DNA of 64,000 nucleotides from Anaspis maculata (GCA_949128115.1 OX421967.1:58230855-58294854); one strand, 5' to 3'. Numbered from the stretch's first letter, positions 44,123 through 56,174 are shown. Translations and numbers: made by a program. The notes: generated by a model not told the origin, from the letters alone.

Positions 44123-47100
44123 ATGACAGCTAGAGAAGACGTAATCGACGTTAATCGGCTGTTGAAAGAGGAGTTGGTTTATGAATTGACAGTGAGAGGA
44201 TTGCCGCCAGGTGATGATGTTGTTGTTGATTAATTAAGGCGTTGGTTGAGGTCGAATTTGAAGTTGTCAAAGTCAGGCTTGGCACAACCAAAGGTGACAA
44301 ATCCTTTCACTTTCGATGAAGATTCCGCGAGTACAAGGAATATAAAGTATAAAGAATTTGTGCGTGGATCTTGAGAACAGATTGGCGCGTTTTGAAGGTA
44401 CTAGTGGAGAATATAAGCGGATTCACACTGCAGTCAAGCATGGGTTAGGTCGTATCAGAAGAATGAAAGCAACTGGTGAAGCCCAAGAGAAATTTTGCGC
44501 TGACCATCGAGTCAAATTAACTAAAGCTTTTGGACAGGCCAATGAGCTGTATAAATCAGCCAAAGCAGATGCTTCCATTCTAGATCTTTCTCTTTTGTCA
44601 AATTCTTTGTCTGGTTATACCGCCGGAGGTGCCGCCGCGTCAAATGTTCATGAAGTTGATGATGACCATGTCTCATCTGAAGACTCTGATGACTGTTTTG
44701 TTGCTCAAACTAAGAATCGTAGAGTAGAAGCTAAATCTTTTCCGGTACGAGACTGGAATTTGTCTTTCTCGGGTGACAGAGACCAAATGTCTCTGAACGC
44801 TTTTTTGACTCGATTTGAAGAACTTAGAGGGCCATGCCATATATCTAAACAAGAGCTTTTTGAATCAGCCGTCAATTTATTTCGCGGACGAGCGCTTTTA
44901 TGGTACCGATCTGTACGAAAACAATTGACCAGTTGGGAGGAAGTAGTGGTCGCGCTTAAGGAAGAATTTTTGCCCAGGGATTATAATCGAAAGCTTTTCG
45001 AAGAAATTAAAAAACGTACACAGGGTGAACGCGAAACTATTGGGACTTATATTGCTATCATGACGTATATGTTCGACAGATTAGAGAGGTCAATTCCGGA
45101 ATCAACAAAACTCTCGATGTTACTTGAAAATGTAGACCCTTTTTACCAGCCTTATTTAGCACTTGCTGAGATTACCACTACGGGCGATTTACTCAAATTT
45201 TGAAGAAAACTTGATGATAAAAAGCACATTGCTAAACAGTTTACTCGACCTCCACCTAGATCTCAGGCATTAGAACCGGATCTCACGTATATTGCTGACG
45301 TACCTGTTAACCACGACCCCTCAAACCGGAATAGAAATTTTCCGTCGCGGTCACGCAATTATAGGTTTGATTCTCTCCACGAAATTGCATCTCAACAAAG
45401 ACCCGTCTCAGGTTTAAGGTGTTGGCAATGTAATGGAGAAGGTCATCGAGCAACTCAATGTAAAAACCGACCGACATATCAGTACTGCTATCGTTGCGGA
45501 CGAAAAGACGCCACCGTGAAAACCTGTCCGAAATCTAGCGCATCGAGAAAATCCAGAGGGAGTCACTAAAGTGTCCGATCCCATAGTGTCTTCCGTTCAA
45601 TCTCGAGGGATTGTCAGTCAGCTGAGTCCTATTTTAGATTTTATTCTCGCACATGCGCAGGGCGATGAGAGACCTTATCTGGAGGTAACTATTCACGATA
45701 TGACGTTTTTGGCTTTACTTGATTCAGGTGCTTCTCGCACGGTTTTGGGCCGTAAAGGTTGAGAACGGTTGAAAGATTGCGGTATTCATTTGGACACGAC
45801 TTCTTCAGTTGATATCAGAATCGCGAATGGAGATAGGATTAACACCCTTGGAGTGGTTCGTATTCCGATTACAGTTAATAAGCGTACCGTTGTATTTGAT
45901 GTTATTGTAGTACCAGAAGTACCGAATGCAATGGTGTTAGGCATAGACTTTTGGGCACACATGGAAGTAATTCCGGATTTACGTTCAGGTAGTTGGACAT
46001 TTTCGGCTGAGGCGGACATCTCAGAAATGTTAGTACCTCGCGATGGTTCAAATGAATCCGAAGCTTTACTTTTAAAACAGATTGTTGAAAATCATTTTGC
46101 CAGTAATATAAAAACCCTCGGTCGCGCCAGTCTCGTGCAGCACGTTATAAAAACTAAATCGGAACCTATAAAACAAAGGTACTACAACGTTTCCCCAATG
46201 ATACAAATATTTATTAACGAGGAAGTAGATAAAATGTTAGCCAGAGATGTGATTGAGCCTTCTGATAGCGGATGGAGCTCTCCGATCGTCATGGTACCTA
46301 AAAAGGACAAGAGTTACAGATTTTATGTAGACTTTCGGGCTTTAAACAAAGTTACAGAACGAGACGCGTATCCGCTGCCGCAAGTGAATGGGATTTTAGA
46401 CAAATTGCGCGATGCCAAGTATCTAACTTCATTAGATATTAAATCGGCTTACTGGCAGATTCCGCTCAAAGAATCGTCAAAAAAATACACTGCCTTTACT
46501 ATCCCTCGTCGTGGCCTATTTCAATTTAAAGTTCTCCCGTTCGGTCTTCACAATTCACCGGCTACTTTTCAACGTTTCATCGACAGAATTTATCACGTAA
46601 AATTCGATCTAATGAGCGAGTTCTACGCGACACCAAACTGTGCCCGTAGCTCGTCGGAGATTGGGGGGTTTCAATTAATGCAAAAGATTTTTTTTTAGTT
46701 AGGCGCCACCTACAAAATCGTAAGTATTAGATGGCACTGTTGCAGGCCAATGCCACACGATCTATACTATTGAACTGGCTAACACTTGAGGACAATCACA
46801 AACACAGATAAAGAAAATGCAGACAATTAATTTAACAAATTTAATAAAAGAAAATTAAATGAATGTGACGAATCACGAGCAATAATAATTTTGCAAAATA
46901 ATAACTTTAGAATCGAATAGAAAATTATAACCAAAATTCAGAAATAGAATTAGAAATAAATCATTGCTTTTGCATGAAACATGATTAATTTAAATATTTA
47001 CACGATTCAGAAATCAAGTATTTGCGCAATCACACACAACAATAATACGGTATAATCATCACAATCACGTTGGAGAATTTAGAATATATACCTGTATACC

Positions 47101-50100
47101 TACTATAAGTTCGAACCTGCAGCAAATAATACGGCGACAATTCTGATATTAAATAACGAATATTGACGGTAATGATGGATGAATATACATACGACACAAT
47201 AACAAAAAGGATATACGCAACACTTAATTCCAGGGAATTGCGGACGCAGACGGTTGATTACTCGTCCTCGAGAACGTTGAATTCATCGATACGTGTCAGC
47301 GGATTGTGAGATGTTCGTCAGCGACTAGGAAATCGCCGTAAAATCTTCGATATTGTCGGCAATTTGATATGACCGCACCAGACGTGATATTCAGATTGCG
47401 ACGGATGTCGAGCAAGCCTCGTGGAAGTTGAATCCAACGCCGACGTGACGTAATACCTCAATTCCACGCTGACTCGAATCCCAATAGCGGTCCAGGAGTG
47501 GTCGACAAATATCCCGAGTGTTTGATCGAATGTACTTGATCGTATCGAGATTAGCGGGTGAAAGGAGTACGCAGAGTACGCAAAGTACGCAGGGTACGAC
47601 GAGTATGACGAGTATTGCGAGGACTCTGACGGCCTAAAAATACCAATTAGCGTTCTGATATTATCGAAGTCTTTTCTTGCTTACCAAAATAGCGCAGTTC
47701 TCCGAAATTTAAATTTTGTCCACGGACGGCAAACGGCAACGTCACGTGCGGTACAATATTTCGGCAACTTGTATATTTGATTCGGATTAATTTGGAAATC
47801 GCCCAATACAGCACACAGCCGTGTTCTTCGAATCAATTTCGCTACTATACTGCCCGTAAAAACGCTACGTAAAAATTATCGCAAGCCAAAAGAAGTTCCG
47901 ATAACTTATTTTATTCAGCACACCTATTTGGTTTTGCGGTGAAATCCAGGACCCGACTATAAAAATTTTCACTTGGGCCAGTCCGTGCCGATTCAGAATT
48001 TTAACCCGTGATAAATTATTCCACCTAGTCTCGAGCCATACGTATTTGTTTATTTAGACGATGTTGTGATCGTAACACAGACTTTTAATCACTACATTAC
48101 CGTCTTAAAAGATGTTCTCAAACGTATTTCGGATGCGGGCTCAACGTTGTCGCGAGAAAAATGTGAATTTTGCCGCCCAAGCCTCAGATACCTTGGCTAC
48201 ATAGTGGGCAAAAATGGTCTTCATGTCGATCCCGGTAAAGTCGAAGCAATTTTAAGGATTCCTACACCTACCACCGTAAGACAGGTTCGCGAACTGATCG
48301 GAACAGCATCATGGTACAGACGGTTTATACCCAGGTTCTCATCACTTATTGCTCCGTTGTCGAAATTATTAAAAAAGTCTGTCAAGTTTGAATGGGGTTC
48401 AGATCAGGAAAACGCGTTCCGTGAGATAAAGGAAAGACTTGTTTCGGCTCCTATTCTCGCTTGCCCTAGGTTTGAGCTACCCTTTGTTATCCAAACGGAT
48501 GCGAGTTCTTATGGAATATCGGGAGTATTGACTCAACAACATGAAGACGGTGAAAGAGTAGTCTCATATCTGAGCAGGTCACTAAGTAAAGCCGAACGTA
48601 ATTATTCCACCGTTGAACTCGAATGCCTCGCGGTTTTGTTCAGTATCGAGCGATTTAGGCCTTATATTGAAGCTTCACACTTCACGGTCATAACAGATCA
48701 GTATTCGTTAGTGTGGCTGAATAATCTTAAGGAGCCTAAAGGTCGATTAGCGCGTTGGGGTTTACGGTTACAAGAGTTTGACTATACCATCATTCATAGA
48801 GCCGGCAAACTTAATGTTGTTCCCGACATGCTCTCCAGAACAGTGCCTATGGAATCTGTTGACGAGATTCAAGTTCTTCCGGAGCTGCTAGTCAATGACG
48901 GGTGGTATAACGATCTCAGAAAGCGTGTGATGGATGATCCGATTCGTTTCTCAAACTACCGGGTAGACGGGCAAAAGCTATTCAAGTTCGTGCGGAATCG
49001 TCGTAATATTCCGGGCTTTTCTGACGAATATGACGACTGGAAATATGTTGTTTTACGCGAGGAACGTCACAAATTAGTATCGGAACATCACGATTTAGCC
49101 ATCGCTGGCCATCCCGGTGTATTACGTACCTATGTCCGAATCGCGCGTAGCCATTATTGGCCCAAAATGCGTTTATTTGTCTCCAAATATGTAAAAAATT
49201 GTAAGATTTGCAAGGCATGTAAGCCTGAACAGACAAAACCGTGTGGACTTATGGTTCCACATAAAATACCAGATCGCCCATGGCAACAGATTTCGGCGGA
49301 TTTAATGGGACCATTTCCTAGGTCCACTCGAGGACATAAATACTTGTTAGTCATTGTTGATTACTTCAGCAAATTTCCCGTTATTGTCCCTCTTCGCGAA
49401 TCTACAGCAAATCACGTGTGTCGCGCAATTAACATGTATTGTTGATGCTTGGCGCACCATCCAGAATCATTGTTGATAATGGAGTACAGTTCCGCTCCAA
49501 CAAATTTTCCGACCTTATGTCTTCTTATGGTGTTGAAATTTTGTTCACCCTGCTTTATCACCCCCAAAGTAATCCAACGGAATGCACGAATCGAAATATC
49601 GGCACAATGTTGCGTTGCTACATTCAAAAAGAGCATAAAACGTGGGATAAAGATTTATCACAAATAACATGTGCTTTACAAACACAAATATGTGAAACTA
49701 CGGGTTTTACTCCTTTCAAAATTGTCTTTGGTCGAGAAATGGTACTGAGCGGAAAGCGGGACAAGCTAAATATTGATGTTGAGGTGGATGATTCAAATAA
49801 TGATCCAGATGCGCGAATGATATACAGAGAAACGCAATTCAGAACCCTGTATAACGATGTAAGGGACAGACTAAAACGAGCTTCCGTTAAGACTGAAAAG
49901 CACTACGATCTCCGACGGCGAAATCATGAATTTAAAGTAGGTGATTCCGTTTGGCGGGAGAATTATACACTTTCAGATCAAGCCAAAGGGTATATGGCCA
50001 AACTGGCGCCAAGATATGTTGGCCCATTTGTTATTTGGGAAAATATTGTCGCCATGGACTTATCACTTGCGTGATGAGGCCGGTAAAGAATCTGGTATAT

Positions 50101-50141
50101 GGCATGCTAAAGACTTGAAATCTGGCATTGAAGAGAACTAG
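44123..50141 (+). pseudogene. Ty3/gypsy retrotransposon gag-pol, decayed
   Basis: Gag starts at the ATG at 44123 and has an early stop at 44231. The main gag region (44358-45203) shows a Retrotrans_gag-like segment (FRGRALLWYRSV) and ends at a TGA. A zinc knuckle follows (CWQCNGEGHRATQC). The aspartic protease (LLDSGA) is at about 45718, with a stop near 45760. Reverse transcriptase starts in 45769-46590 (KKDKSYRFYVDFRALNK, LDIKSAYWQIPL), is split by a 1423-bp insertion, and resumes at 48014 with FVYLDD. RNase H (IQTDASSYGISGVL) and the integrase HHCC finger and core follow. A frameshift near 49440 separates the integrase halves. At least three stops, one frameshift and one insertion make it inactive. 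Confidence 0.88.
46591..48013. mobile_element. 1.4-kb element inserted in the gypsy reverse transcriptase
   Basis: The reverse transcriptase frame breaks at ATT (46590) and resumes at ATT (48018). AATT lies on both sides (46587-46590, 48014-48017), a 4-bp target duplication. Ends TATCACG and CGTGATA are inverted, and similarity extends into TAAAATTC. Removing it and one AATT keeps the frame between the two conserved motifs. No transposase frame is visible inside. Superfamily unknown. Confidence 0.75.
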
Positions 50142-50295
50142 GATTATGTGTTCAATCCCGGTATCACGTAATCAATTATGTAGGTAAATCTTTGTAAATA
50201 GTAGTCAAGTTTAGGGGTTACGTGTTTTTCCTTTATTGAGTCATTTATTTTAGTTTTAGAGAAGAAATGGGATTCCTTCTTTGGGTTGGAGGGGT

Positions 50296-51125
50296 GTGTT
50301 ACGGTCTGAAACTCATTAATATTCTTGAGTACCCGCCTATGGTTCAAAACGAGTGTTTTAGCGTACTTTTTGTAAATAGTTGAAGTATTTTGCCACAACG
50401 AAAAGAGACCGATAAGCGCGAACCGAAAAAAGGAGAGTAGATTTTGAAACTAACGGAACTGAAAGCAAGCTGCGAGCTTCAGGGATCTACCCAAGTAATT
50501 TCTCGTCCAGAAATAATCTTCTCGCCCAGTATCGCCGAAGAAATAGTTGAAATTTCGTTTAGAGCGAGAAAGATTCCGTATCAAACTACTTTCGCCACCA
50601 TTTTGTGGACTAGGCTAGTCATCGCTAAATTGTAAGTTTGATATTCTATAAATCTTCAGAATTCGTCATTATTTTTTTGTATTTTAGGCCGTACCGCAGA
50701 CTACCAAGTCCAAATTTGTATATAGTATATCGTATTGGAGTCAATTATTATCGAGATTATTATTTAATTTATGACAACTGAGCAGTCATCCGAGTCTGGA
50801 AAAGGTAGAACATCATGAAACGCATCATCAGGGGCTTACGTATTTTATTTTAGGGTCTTCAGTTCCACGCATAAATCCCGCTTAAGTTCCGCATAAACTC
50901 CACATATTTCGGCATTAGCTTCCAACTGCTGTGGTTCCGAATTTGCACCAAGTCCATCCTCTTGGACCGTCGTCGATACCGTCAATCTCAACCATCAGCT
51001 TCCACGATCGACGAGTAATAAGCGCGTAATTATGACGTATTACTCAACTTTACCATCTTTAATAAATTATCTCGACATCTAAATAAATACACAACCACCT
51101 GATATCTGCCGTAAACTCGAAATTA
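50296..51125 (+). mobile_element. 3' LTR of the gypsy element
   Basis: A purine-rich tract GGGTTGGAGGGG directly precedes TGTTACGGTCTGAAAC, the expected polypurine tract/LTR junction after pol. AATAAA signals lie at about 51060 and 51083. The right limit is set by the GATA microsatellite and is approximate. Confidence 0.55.
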
Positions 51126-51330
51126 TAGATAGATAGATAGATAGATAGATAGATTTATTCTCACTGCAATAAACATTGTAGGGTTATAATATCCTTTTGT
51201 ACAGGTTAGTTCGAACTACCTTACTTACTACGTCAAAATTATTACGATCAACCCCTTCATCTAATTTGTTGCAACTTATAGTTCTTTTGCATTAATTTAA
51301 ATTCTCGGGTTTACGTTATTTTCATTATTT
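51126..51330 (-). mobile_element. GATA microsatellite and LINE-like tail
   Basis: Seven or so GATA units (51128-51156) precede TTTATTCTCACTGCAATAAA. On the minus strand this reads as a 3' sequence ending in AATAAATCTATCTATC, typical of a non-LTR element with a simple-repeat tail. Confidence 0.4.
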
Positions 51331-51422
51331 GATTGTTACCTACTTGTATTATTCACCCATACAATATCGCTTCATTATACTCCTAAAATATAATTACCAC
51401 TCGAGTTTTCTTAGCCCTGTAA

Positions 51423-51889
51423 CTAACACTGGGTTGCGTTCGAGAACTACACTATTCTGCGATTGTTGCAGAAATGACCGTTTCGAGATCTCTTCTGTGC
51501 GCACAGAAGGTAACGCAGTAAACCGTTCGAGAACTCAAAACGTGTCGCGTTAAAGTGACAAAATTCGCAGCACCTCCGAGCGCCGTGAAAGTTACTCGTC
51601 ATGCGCACCTCAGTACCCCACATATTTCTCTGTCAGACTTATTTTATTTTTACCATAATCGTTTCGATTGGGTTCTTACGTGGTGGCAGTACCTATAAAA
51701 ATGGATACTTTATCAGAAAAGCTTACTTTACTTTGAAACTAAACTGAAATCAGTGAGATTAACAGTGACATTTCCAGCACAGCGAAAATCGTTCGGAAAG
51801 TGGTAGTTGCTTTGCCTTACTTGATACCCTTACTCCAAAAATGTAAAAATCGCAGAATAGTGTAGTTCTCGAACGCAATCCTGGGTTAG
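51423..51889. mobile_element. 467-bp MITE, TTGCGTTCGAGAAC inverted ends
   Basis: Left GGTTGCGTTCGAGAACTACA and the reverse complement of the right end (GATTGCGTTCGAGAACTACA) continue into CTATTCTGCGATT, an inverted repeat of ~40 bp. A target duplication could not be settled. The inside includes a palindrome, TCTTCTGTGCGCACAGAAG. Confidence 0.6.
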
Positions 51890-52032
51890 TATTTTACAGG
51901 TGGCGCCCTTCAATTTGCATTTTTTACCATCACTTCAAGAACCCCTCCCACTCCACTGAGCCGGTGGGCTAACCCTATGTCAACTCGTGGCAAGGTGTCC
52001 ATGGCAGCTCACCCTTCAATCACACCGATCGA

Positions 52033-53262
52033 TTAGTTCGGATGAACACGTCCCATATGCCTTTCCATATCCGACTTCCTTTTGCACTTATACGAACACT
52101 TCGCACAGTTGGACCAAACGATGTCTTCAGGGGCAGCATGTTTCAACAAGTAGTGTCTTTTCAAATGGAACTTGTGTTTGGCCTTGAACGAACACTTCAC
52201 ACATTGGAACCAAACGATGTCTTCAGCGGCAGCGTGTTTCAACATGTGCCGTTTCAAGTGGGTGTTCCGTTTGGCTTTATAAGAACAGCTCGCACATTGG
52301 AACCAAACGACGTCTTCGGCTGCAGCGTGTTTCAACATGTGCCGTTTCAAACAGGCCTTGTCTTTGGCTTTGAATGAGCACTTCGTACATTGAAACCAAA
52401 CGATGTCTTCGGCGGCAGCGTGTTTCATCGTGTGCTTTTTCAAGTTCCCACAGTGTTTGGTTTTGAACGAACACTTTGTACACTGAAACCAAACGATGTT
52501 TTCAGCCGCAGCGTGTTTCAACATGTGCTTTTCCAAGCTGTCTTTCCGGGTAGTTTTATGTGAACATTTAGCGCATTGAAACCAAACGATGTCTTCGGCG
52601 CCAACGTGTCTCAACATGTGCTGTTTCAAATTGTTCCTGCGTTGCGATCTGAATGAACAGTTCGCACATTGAAACCAAACGATGTCTTCAGCGGCAGCAT
52701 GTTTCAACATGTGCCTCTGCAAGCTGTCTTTTCTGTTGGTTTTATGTGAACACTTCGGACAGTGAAACAATTTAGGCGTTTTATGAGCAACATCAGTTGG
52801 CATGCGCTTTTTCGAATACTTCTCTTCCTTGGGTGTCTTCGAAAATCCAGCGTGCGGGAAGTCTCCAACAAGGTCAACAAATTTGAAGTTTCGTAGCTTT
52901 GAAAAGGCCGCCAATCGATGAGAATCCGTGTGCTTTACCAGGAATAATGCAGAGTCGGTTATGCATCGGCAAGAGTCGCAACGAAATTTTTGAAATTCCT
53001 CATTGCAAAATGAGCTCTGTTCGAGGCTTCGTTCTATGTCGTCGTCGGTCCTGCAGCGATGTATGTGTTTGCAGTGTTCGTATAGGTTCCAATTGGAATA
53101 ACCCTCGACTTTGCAGCAAATGCACGACGGCTGCTCGGGTTCTACGATGGCATGGAATAGTTCGGCCGCGTCAACATTTTTATGTGCCCTTTGAACGTGG
53201 TGTTCTAGCTGAAACTTCAGTTCAAACTCATATGAACAATGTTGACAACGATTCATCTCCAT
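52033..53262 (-). CDS. Z7: 11-finger C2H2 protein, intact paralogue of Z6
   Basis: 409 residues from the ATG at 53262 (MEMNRCQHCSYEF), 10 nt into exon 2. The intron is 53273-53349 and exon 1 is non-coding. It has the three-finger N-terminal module (VDAAELFHAIVEPEQ between fingers 1 and 2), a ~55-residue spacer with KRMPTDVAHK, and eight array fingers on a 28-residue period with HAAAEDIVWFQC linkers. The terminal finger ends KRKSDMERHMGRVHPN. It shows what Z6 looked like before the foldback insertion, including the single GCCAATCGA site at about 52911-52919. Nuclear DNA binding is inferred from the finger array only. Confidence 0.9.
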   Translation of the reverse strand: MEMNRCQHCSYEFELKFQLEHHVQRAHKNVDAAELFHAIVEPEQPSCICCKVEGYSNWNLYEHCKHIHRCRTDDDIERSLEQSSFCNEEFQKFRCDSCRCITDSALFLVKHTDSHRLAAFSKLRNFKFVDLVGDFPHAGFSKTPKEEKYSKKRMPTDVAHKTPKLFHCPKCSHKTNRKDSLQRHMLKHAAAEDIVWFQCANCSFRSQRRNNLKQHMLRHVGAEDIVWFQCAKCSHKTTRKDSLEKHMLKHAAAENIVWFQCTKCSFKTKHCGNLKKHTMKHAAAEDIVWFQCTKCSFKAKDKACLKRHMLKHAAAEDVVWFQCASCSYKAKRNTHLKRHMLKHAAAEDIVWFQCVKCSFKAKHKFHLKRHYLLKHAAPEDIVWSNCAKCSYKCKRKSDMERHMGRVHPN

Positions 53263-53487
53263 GATGGACGATCTAGAATATAGTCATCATTCAAGCATTT
53301 TAGCTCGCATTTTAGACTTTTATTGGATTTCTGCTGAGCAGGTACATACGTATAGAATCACTTTGTGACTGGCAGCAGCCCTGCAGGCTGAGTAGGAAGA
53401 TGATTTTGATTTTGAAAGCTGTGAATTTTGAATGAATAAACTAACAATAAAGTGGATAGCTACTAGATGCATACTGAAGGGATTAAA

Positions 53488-53580
53488 TGACACTATTTTA
53501 CAAATACTGCGCATTTCTGTGCGCACGACTTTAACCGCCGCGCGCGCAACAAAGAAACAGCTATAGCGAGCGATCGAAAA
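53488..53580 (-). promoter_or_regulatory. Z7 promoter motif pair
   Basis: TGACACTATTTTACAAATAC plus TGCGCATTTCTGTGCGCACG (53488-53529), then CAGCTATAGCGAGCGATCGA from about 53558. The palindrome is about 235 bp upstream of the ATG, with a conserved non-coding exon 1 between. Confidence 0.6.
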
Positions 53581-53927
53581 ATAGAAAATATATTCTTGAT
53601 AATAGGTAGGCGCCTATGTGAACGCTCAACTTGACATCAATTTGTCACGTTTCCTTTAAATCGAAGATCTCTTGATTCAAGTAAAAACATCTGTATATTG
53701 TTATTGTTAGCGGGAAATGGCGGCCGACCATCATCACCCGAGTTTGGTAAAAATGCAGACTCTTATCTACTGATGAGGCTGTCTTCAGATGTCTTATCGA
53801 TATAAGCGAGAAAAATCTCAAAAGCATGTGCCATCATAATCATGTGGCGAGTTGATAAAACCTGGGATTATGGCTCCAATGTAGGTATTGTCAGCACAGC
53901 TATATCATAATTACAGAAAAATACGTA

Positions 53928-54861
53928 GGGGAAACCCGCCCATGATGGCATGGTGCCGATGATGGCATACTGTCAATATTTTTTGAGCATGTGAATTCAT
54001 CGGCCAAATGACCTCTTTGGTAGGCACCCATTGTCACCAAGTATTGACATACAGACTTAAGTGATAGACAGACATATTGAACGATCCATGTAAAAATATA
54101 TAGATTTTGGTAAACCTTGATGTAATTTTCAGAAAAAGTGAACGTTCAATTACATTCTTGATAAGCTGAATTCAAGTGTCTCCTTTCGCATATGCAATCG
54201 ATATACTATAGTGTAATTTAATTTTAGTTCCATTTTAGTCTATATTCTCACTTGAAAAAAAATTAAGGTGATTTTATGGAAATGTCAAAATTTCATATGA
54301 TGGCATACCGCAGCCGTTCCTTTGATGGCATAGGTGTTATGACATCAGACATGAGTCATCGACTACTTGGAAAATTGGAACGGTTTGTCCTTGACTTTTA
54401 AAGATGTCCATTCGCGGCATTATGTCAAAAAGTTTCATTTGCAAACTTTCTGGGTGAAGTTTTTTTTAAAATTACTTGTTTTCAGAAAAAAAATCCCAGG
54501 TGTTTCTTTCTTAACTCCTTTTTTGCTCCCACCTCGGCTTCTACCACCGATTTCCATTCTCTTATTATACAATTGTCAATTTAACCCGTTTGTATTCATT
54601 CAAAAGGAGAAAAACCTCAAAATGACTCAATTTTTCACTATATGCCATCATAGGAAGGATAGTGCCTATGATGGAATACTTTCGATTTTTTAAATTAATT
54701 TTTTTTACGAAAAACTACAAAATTTAGTCAAATTCCTAATTCACTTTCAAAATAAATCTATAATTGTTTATTGAAATAGCTCATGCAATTGGTAATGAAG
54801 CTAAGGATAAAGTGATGACCGAGCTTCATAATTAAGTATGCCATCATCGGCGGGTTTCCCC
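53928..54861. mobile_element. MITE C, GGGGAAACCCGCC ends, TA target duplication
   Basis: The empty site in the Z6 copy reads ACGTATTCGCAG (TA at 43403-43404). Here TA is duplicated around a 934-bp insert whose ends GGGGAAACCCGCC are perfect inverted repeats and continue into SATGATGGCAT. ATGATGGCAT-like motifs recur inside near both ends (53945-53970, 54296-54330, 54640-54675). No transposase is encoded. This copy proves that the family inserts at TA. Confidence 0.92.
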
Positions 54862-55090
54862 TATTCGCAGTGTCGACTAATCGCCCTTTATATCTCATAT
54901 AGCCGACTGCCTGCTCTTTTTCTTCTCTCGTCCCGTGTCCGTCCCTCTTCGCTTCTCGTCCCGCGCTGAACGCCACCCATTGGCTTGGAGCTGATGTGGT
55001 CACCCATGCAGGCCAGTATACCGGGTGGTACAGAAAAGGACGTATACACACAAGGTGGAGCACGGTAGAGTTGGCAGGAAGGTTCGTACA

Positions 55091-55375
55091 ATGTTAACAG
55101 TATCCACTGCGGGCAGTGGGCTTATGAGGCGTGCTGTGCCTCATGGAGCAAAAATATGTGAACCTGCGACTTCTGCTTCCAAGAGACTTCGTTTATCTGC
55201 CTCCAGCACAACCACCGAGAGTCAAATTTCATCCAAGCGGTACCAGGGAGAGGTCACCACGAAGACGGGTAGCCAAATAAAACGACCTCCCGTCAAAACA
55301 TCCAACAGAGAGCGAATGGAACACAATTGCACACATACTCTTATCTTATTGCATCTTCCAATAAGATGTGGATAA
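55091..55375 (+). CDS. Second copy of the conserved small open frame
   Basis: It starts MLTVSTAGSGLMRRAVPHGA and follows the 43628 copy to KRPPVKT, then continues with an unrelated C terminus (SNRERMEHNCTH..) because the duplication ends at 55299. It lies divergent to Z7. Function unknown. Chance conservation of a recently duplicated non-coding stretch remains possible. Confidence 0.3.
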   Translation: MLTVSTAGSGLMRRAVPHGAKICEPATSASKRLRLSASSTTTESQISSKRYQGEVTTKTGSQIKRPPVKTSNRERMEHNCTHTLILLHLPIRCG

Positions 55376-55890
55376 GTCATCAAGTTGGAAATACGAGCCC
55401 ATTATGAACGAATTGAAGAAAGGTAATTATCTGTCGATTATCACGCATAGAAAGTGCGCTGGTCTGGTAGAGGGGAGAGAAGAGACGATAAAGTTATCAC
55501 AGCTGTATAATACGGCAGAATACTGCCGCTGTGGCAATTTAATAAATTTTATAAATAAACAAACTATCTACATATGGCAAAAATTTATTAGTTTTTTTTT
55601 TATCAGGAAGGCAGGCTTCTTCCTTCCTCTTCACCTTCTCCAGTCGGCGCTATGAGCTTTCGCTGCTATGGGCATTCGGCAGTATGGGGTGTTACCTTGT
55701 GCTGCCACCTACCAGTCTGAAGCTACACTGAACCATATGGAGGGGGTCCGTGCTTACACACTGTTGCCGTAACTACTCGCATCAACGATTTTTTCTGTGC
55801 TATGACCTTTCGACGCTACGAACATAATGGATTTGTCGGCGCTACGAGCTTTCGGTGCTATGAATATTCGGCACTACGTAACGCGGGAAC
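55376..55890. repeat. Non-coding stretch with GCTATGA..TTTCG direct repeats
   Basis: A degenerate ~40-bp unit (GGCGCTATGAGCTTTCG, GCTATGGGCATTCGGC) occurs three times, at about 55648-55685, 55797-55830 and 55838-55878. It may be a remnant of another element with repeated subterminal motifs. No gene seen. Confidence 0.4.
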
Positions 55891-55897
55891 GCAGCCA

Positions 55898-56094
55898 AAA
55901 TGGGTGCTTTCCACCTAGATGGTACAAATACCAGCAGACGGCACATGTTCCATAGTGTGGCACACAATTTTAGGTGGTCCAATGAACGGCACTGAACCGG
56001 GTAAGAACACGTTGATGGAAAGCACCGGTTGGCACCCGCACATGCGTAAATGGCAGGTGCGCCAAACTTGAGGCTAGGTGGAAAGCACCCATTG
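55898..56094. mobile_element. 197-bp MITE, AATGGGTGCTTTCC inverted ends
   Basis: AATGGGTGCTTTCCACCTAG at the left and CTAGGTGGAAAGCACCCATT at the right are perfect 20-bp inverted repeats. The outer bases match the 8533-8690 element (CAATGGGCGCTTTCC), so these are one family. It sits just upstream of the Z8 promoter. Confidence 0.7.
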
Positions 56095-56119
56095 TCACCT
56101 CTTTTTATTACAACTAGGT

Positions 56120-56174
56120 ACTGCGCACTTTCGTGCGCACAAAAGTGCGCAGTAGTTGTAGTAAAATGGTGTCG
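56120..56174 (+). promoter_or_regulatory. Z8 promoter palindrome
   Basis: ACTGCGCACTTTCGTGCGCA followed by CAAAAGTGCGCAGTAGTTGT and TAAAATGGTGTCG is the plus-strand form of the block before Z3, Z6, Z7 and Z9. Here TGCGCA half-sites occur three times. It ends 234 bp before the ATG. Confidence 0.6.
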
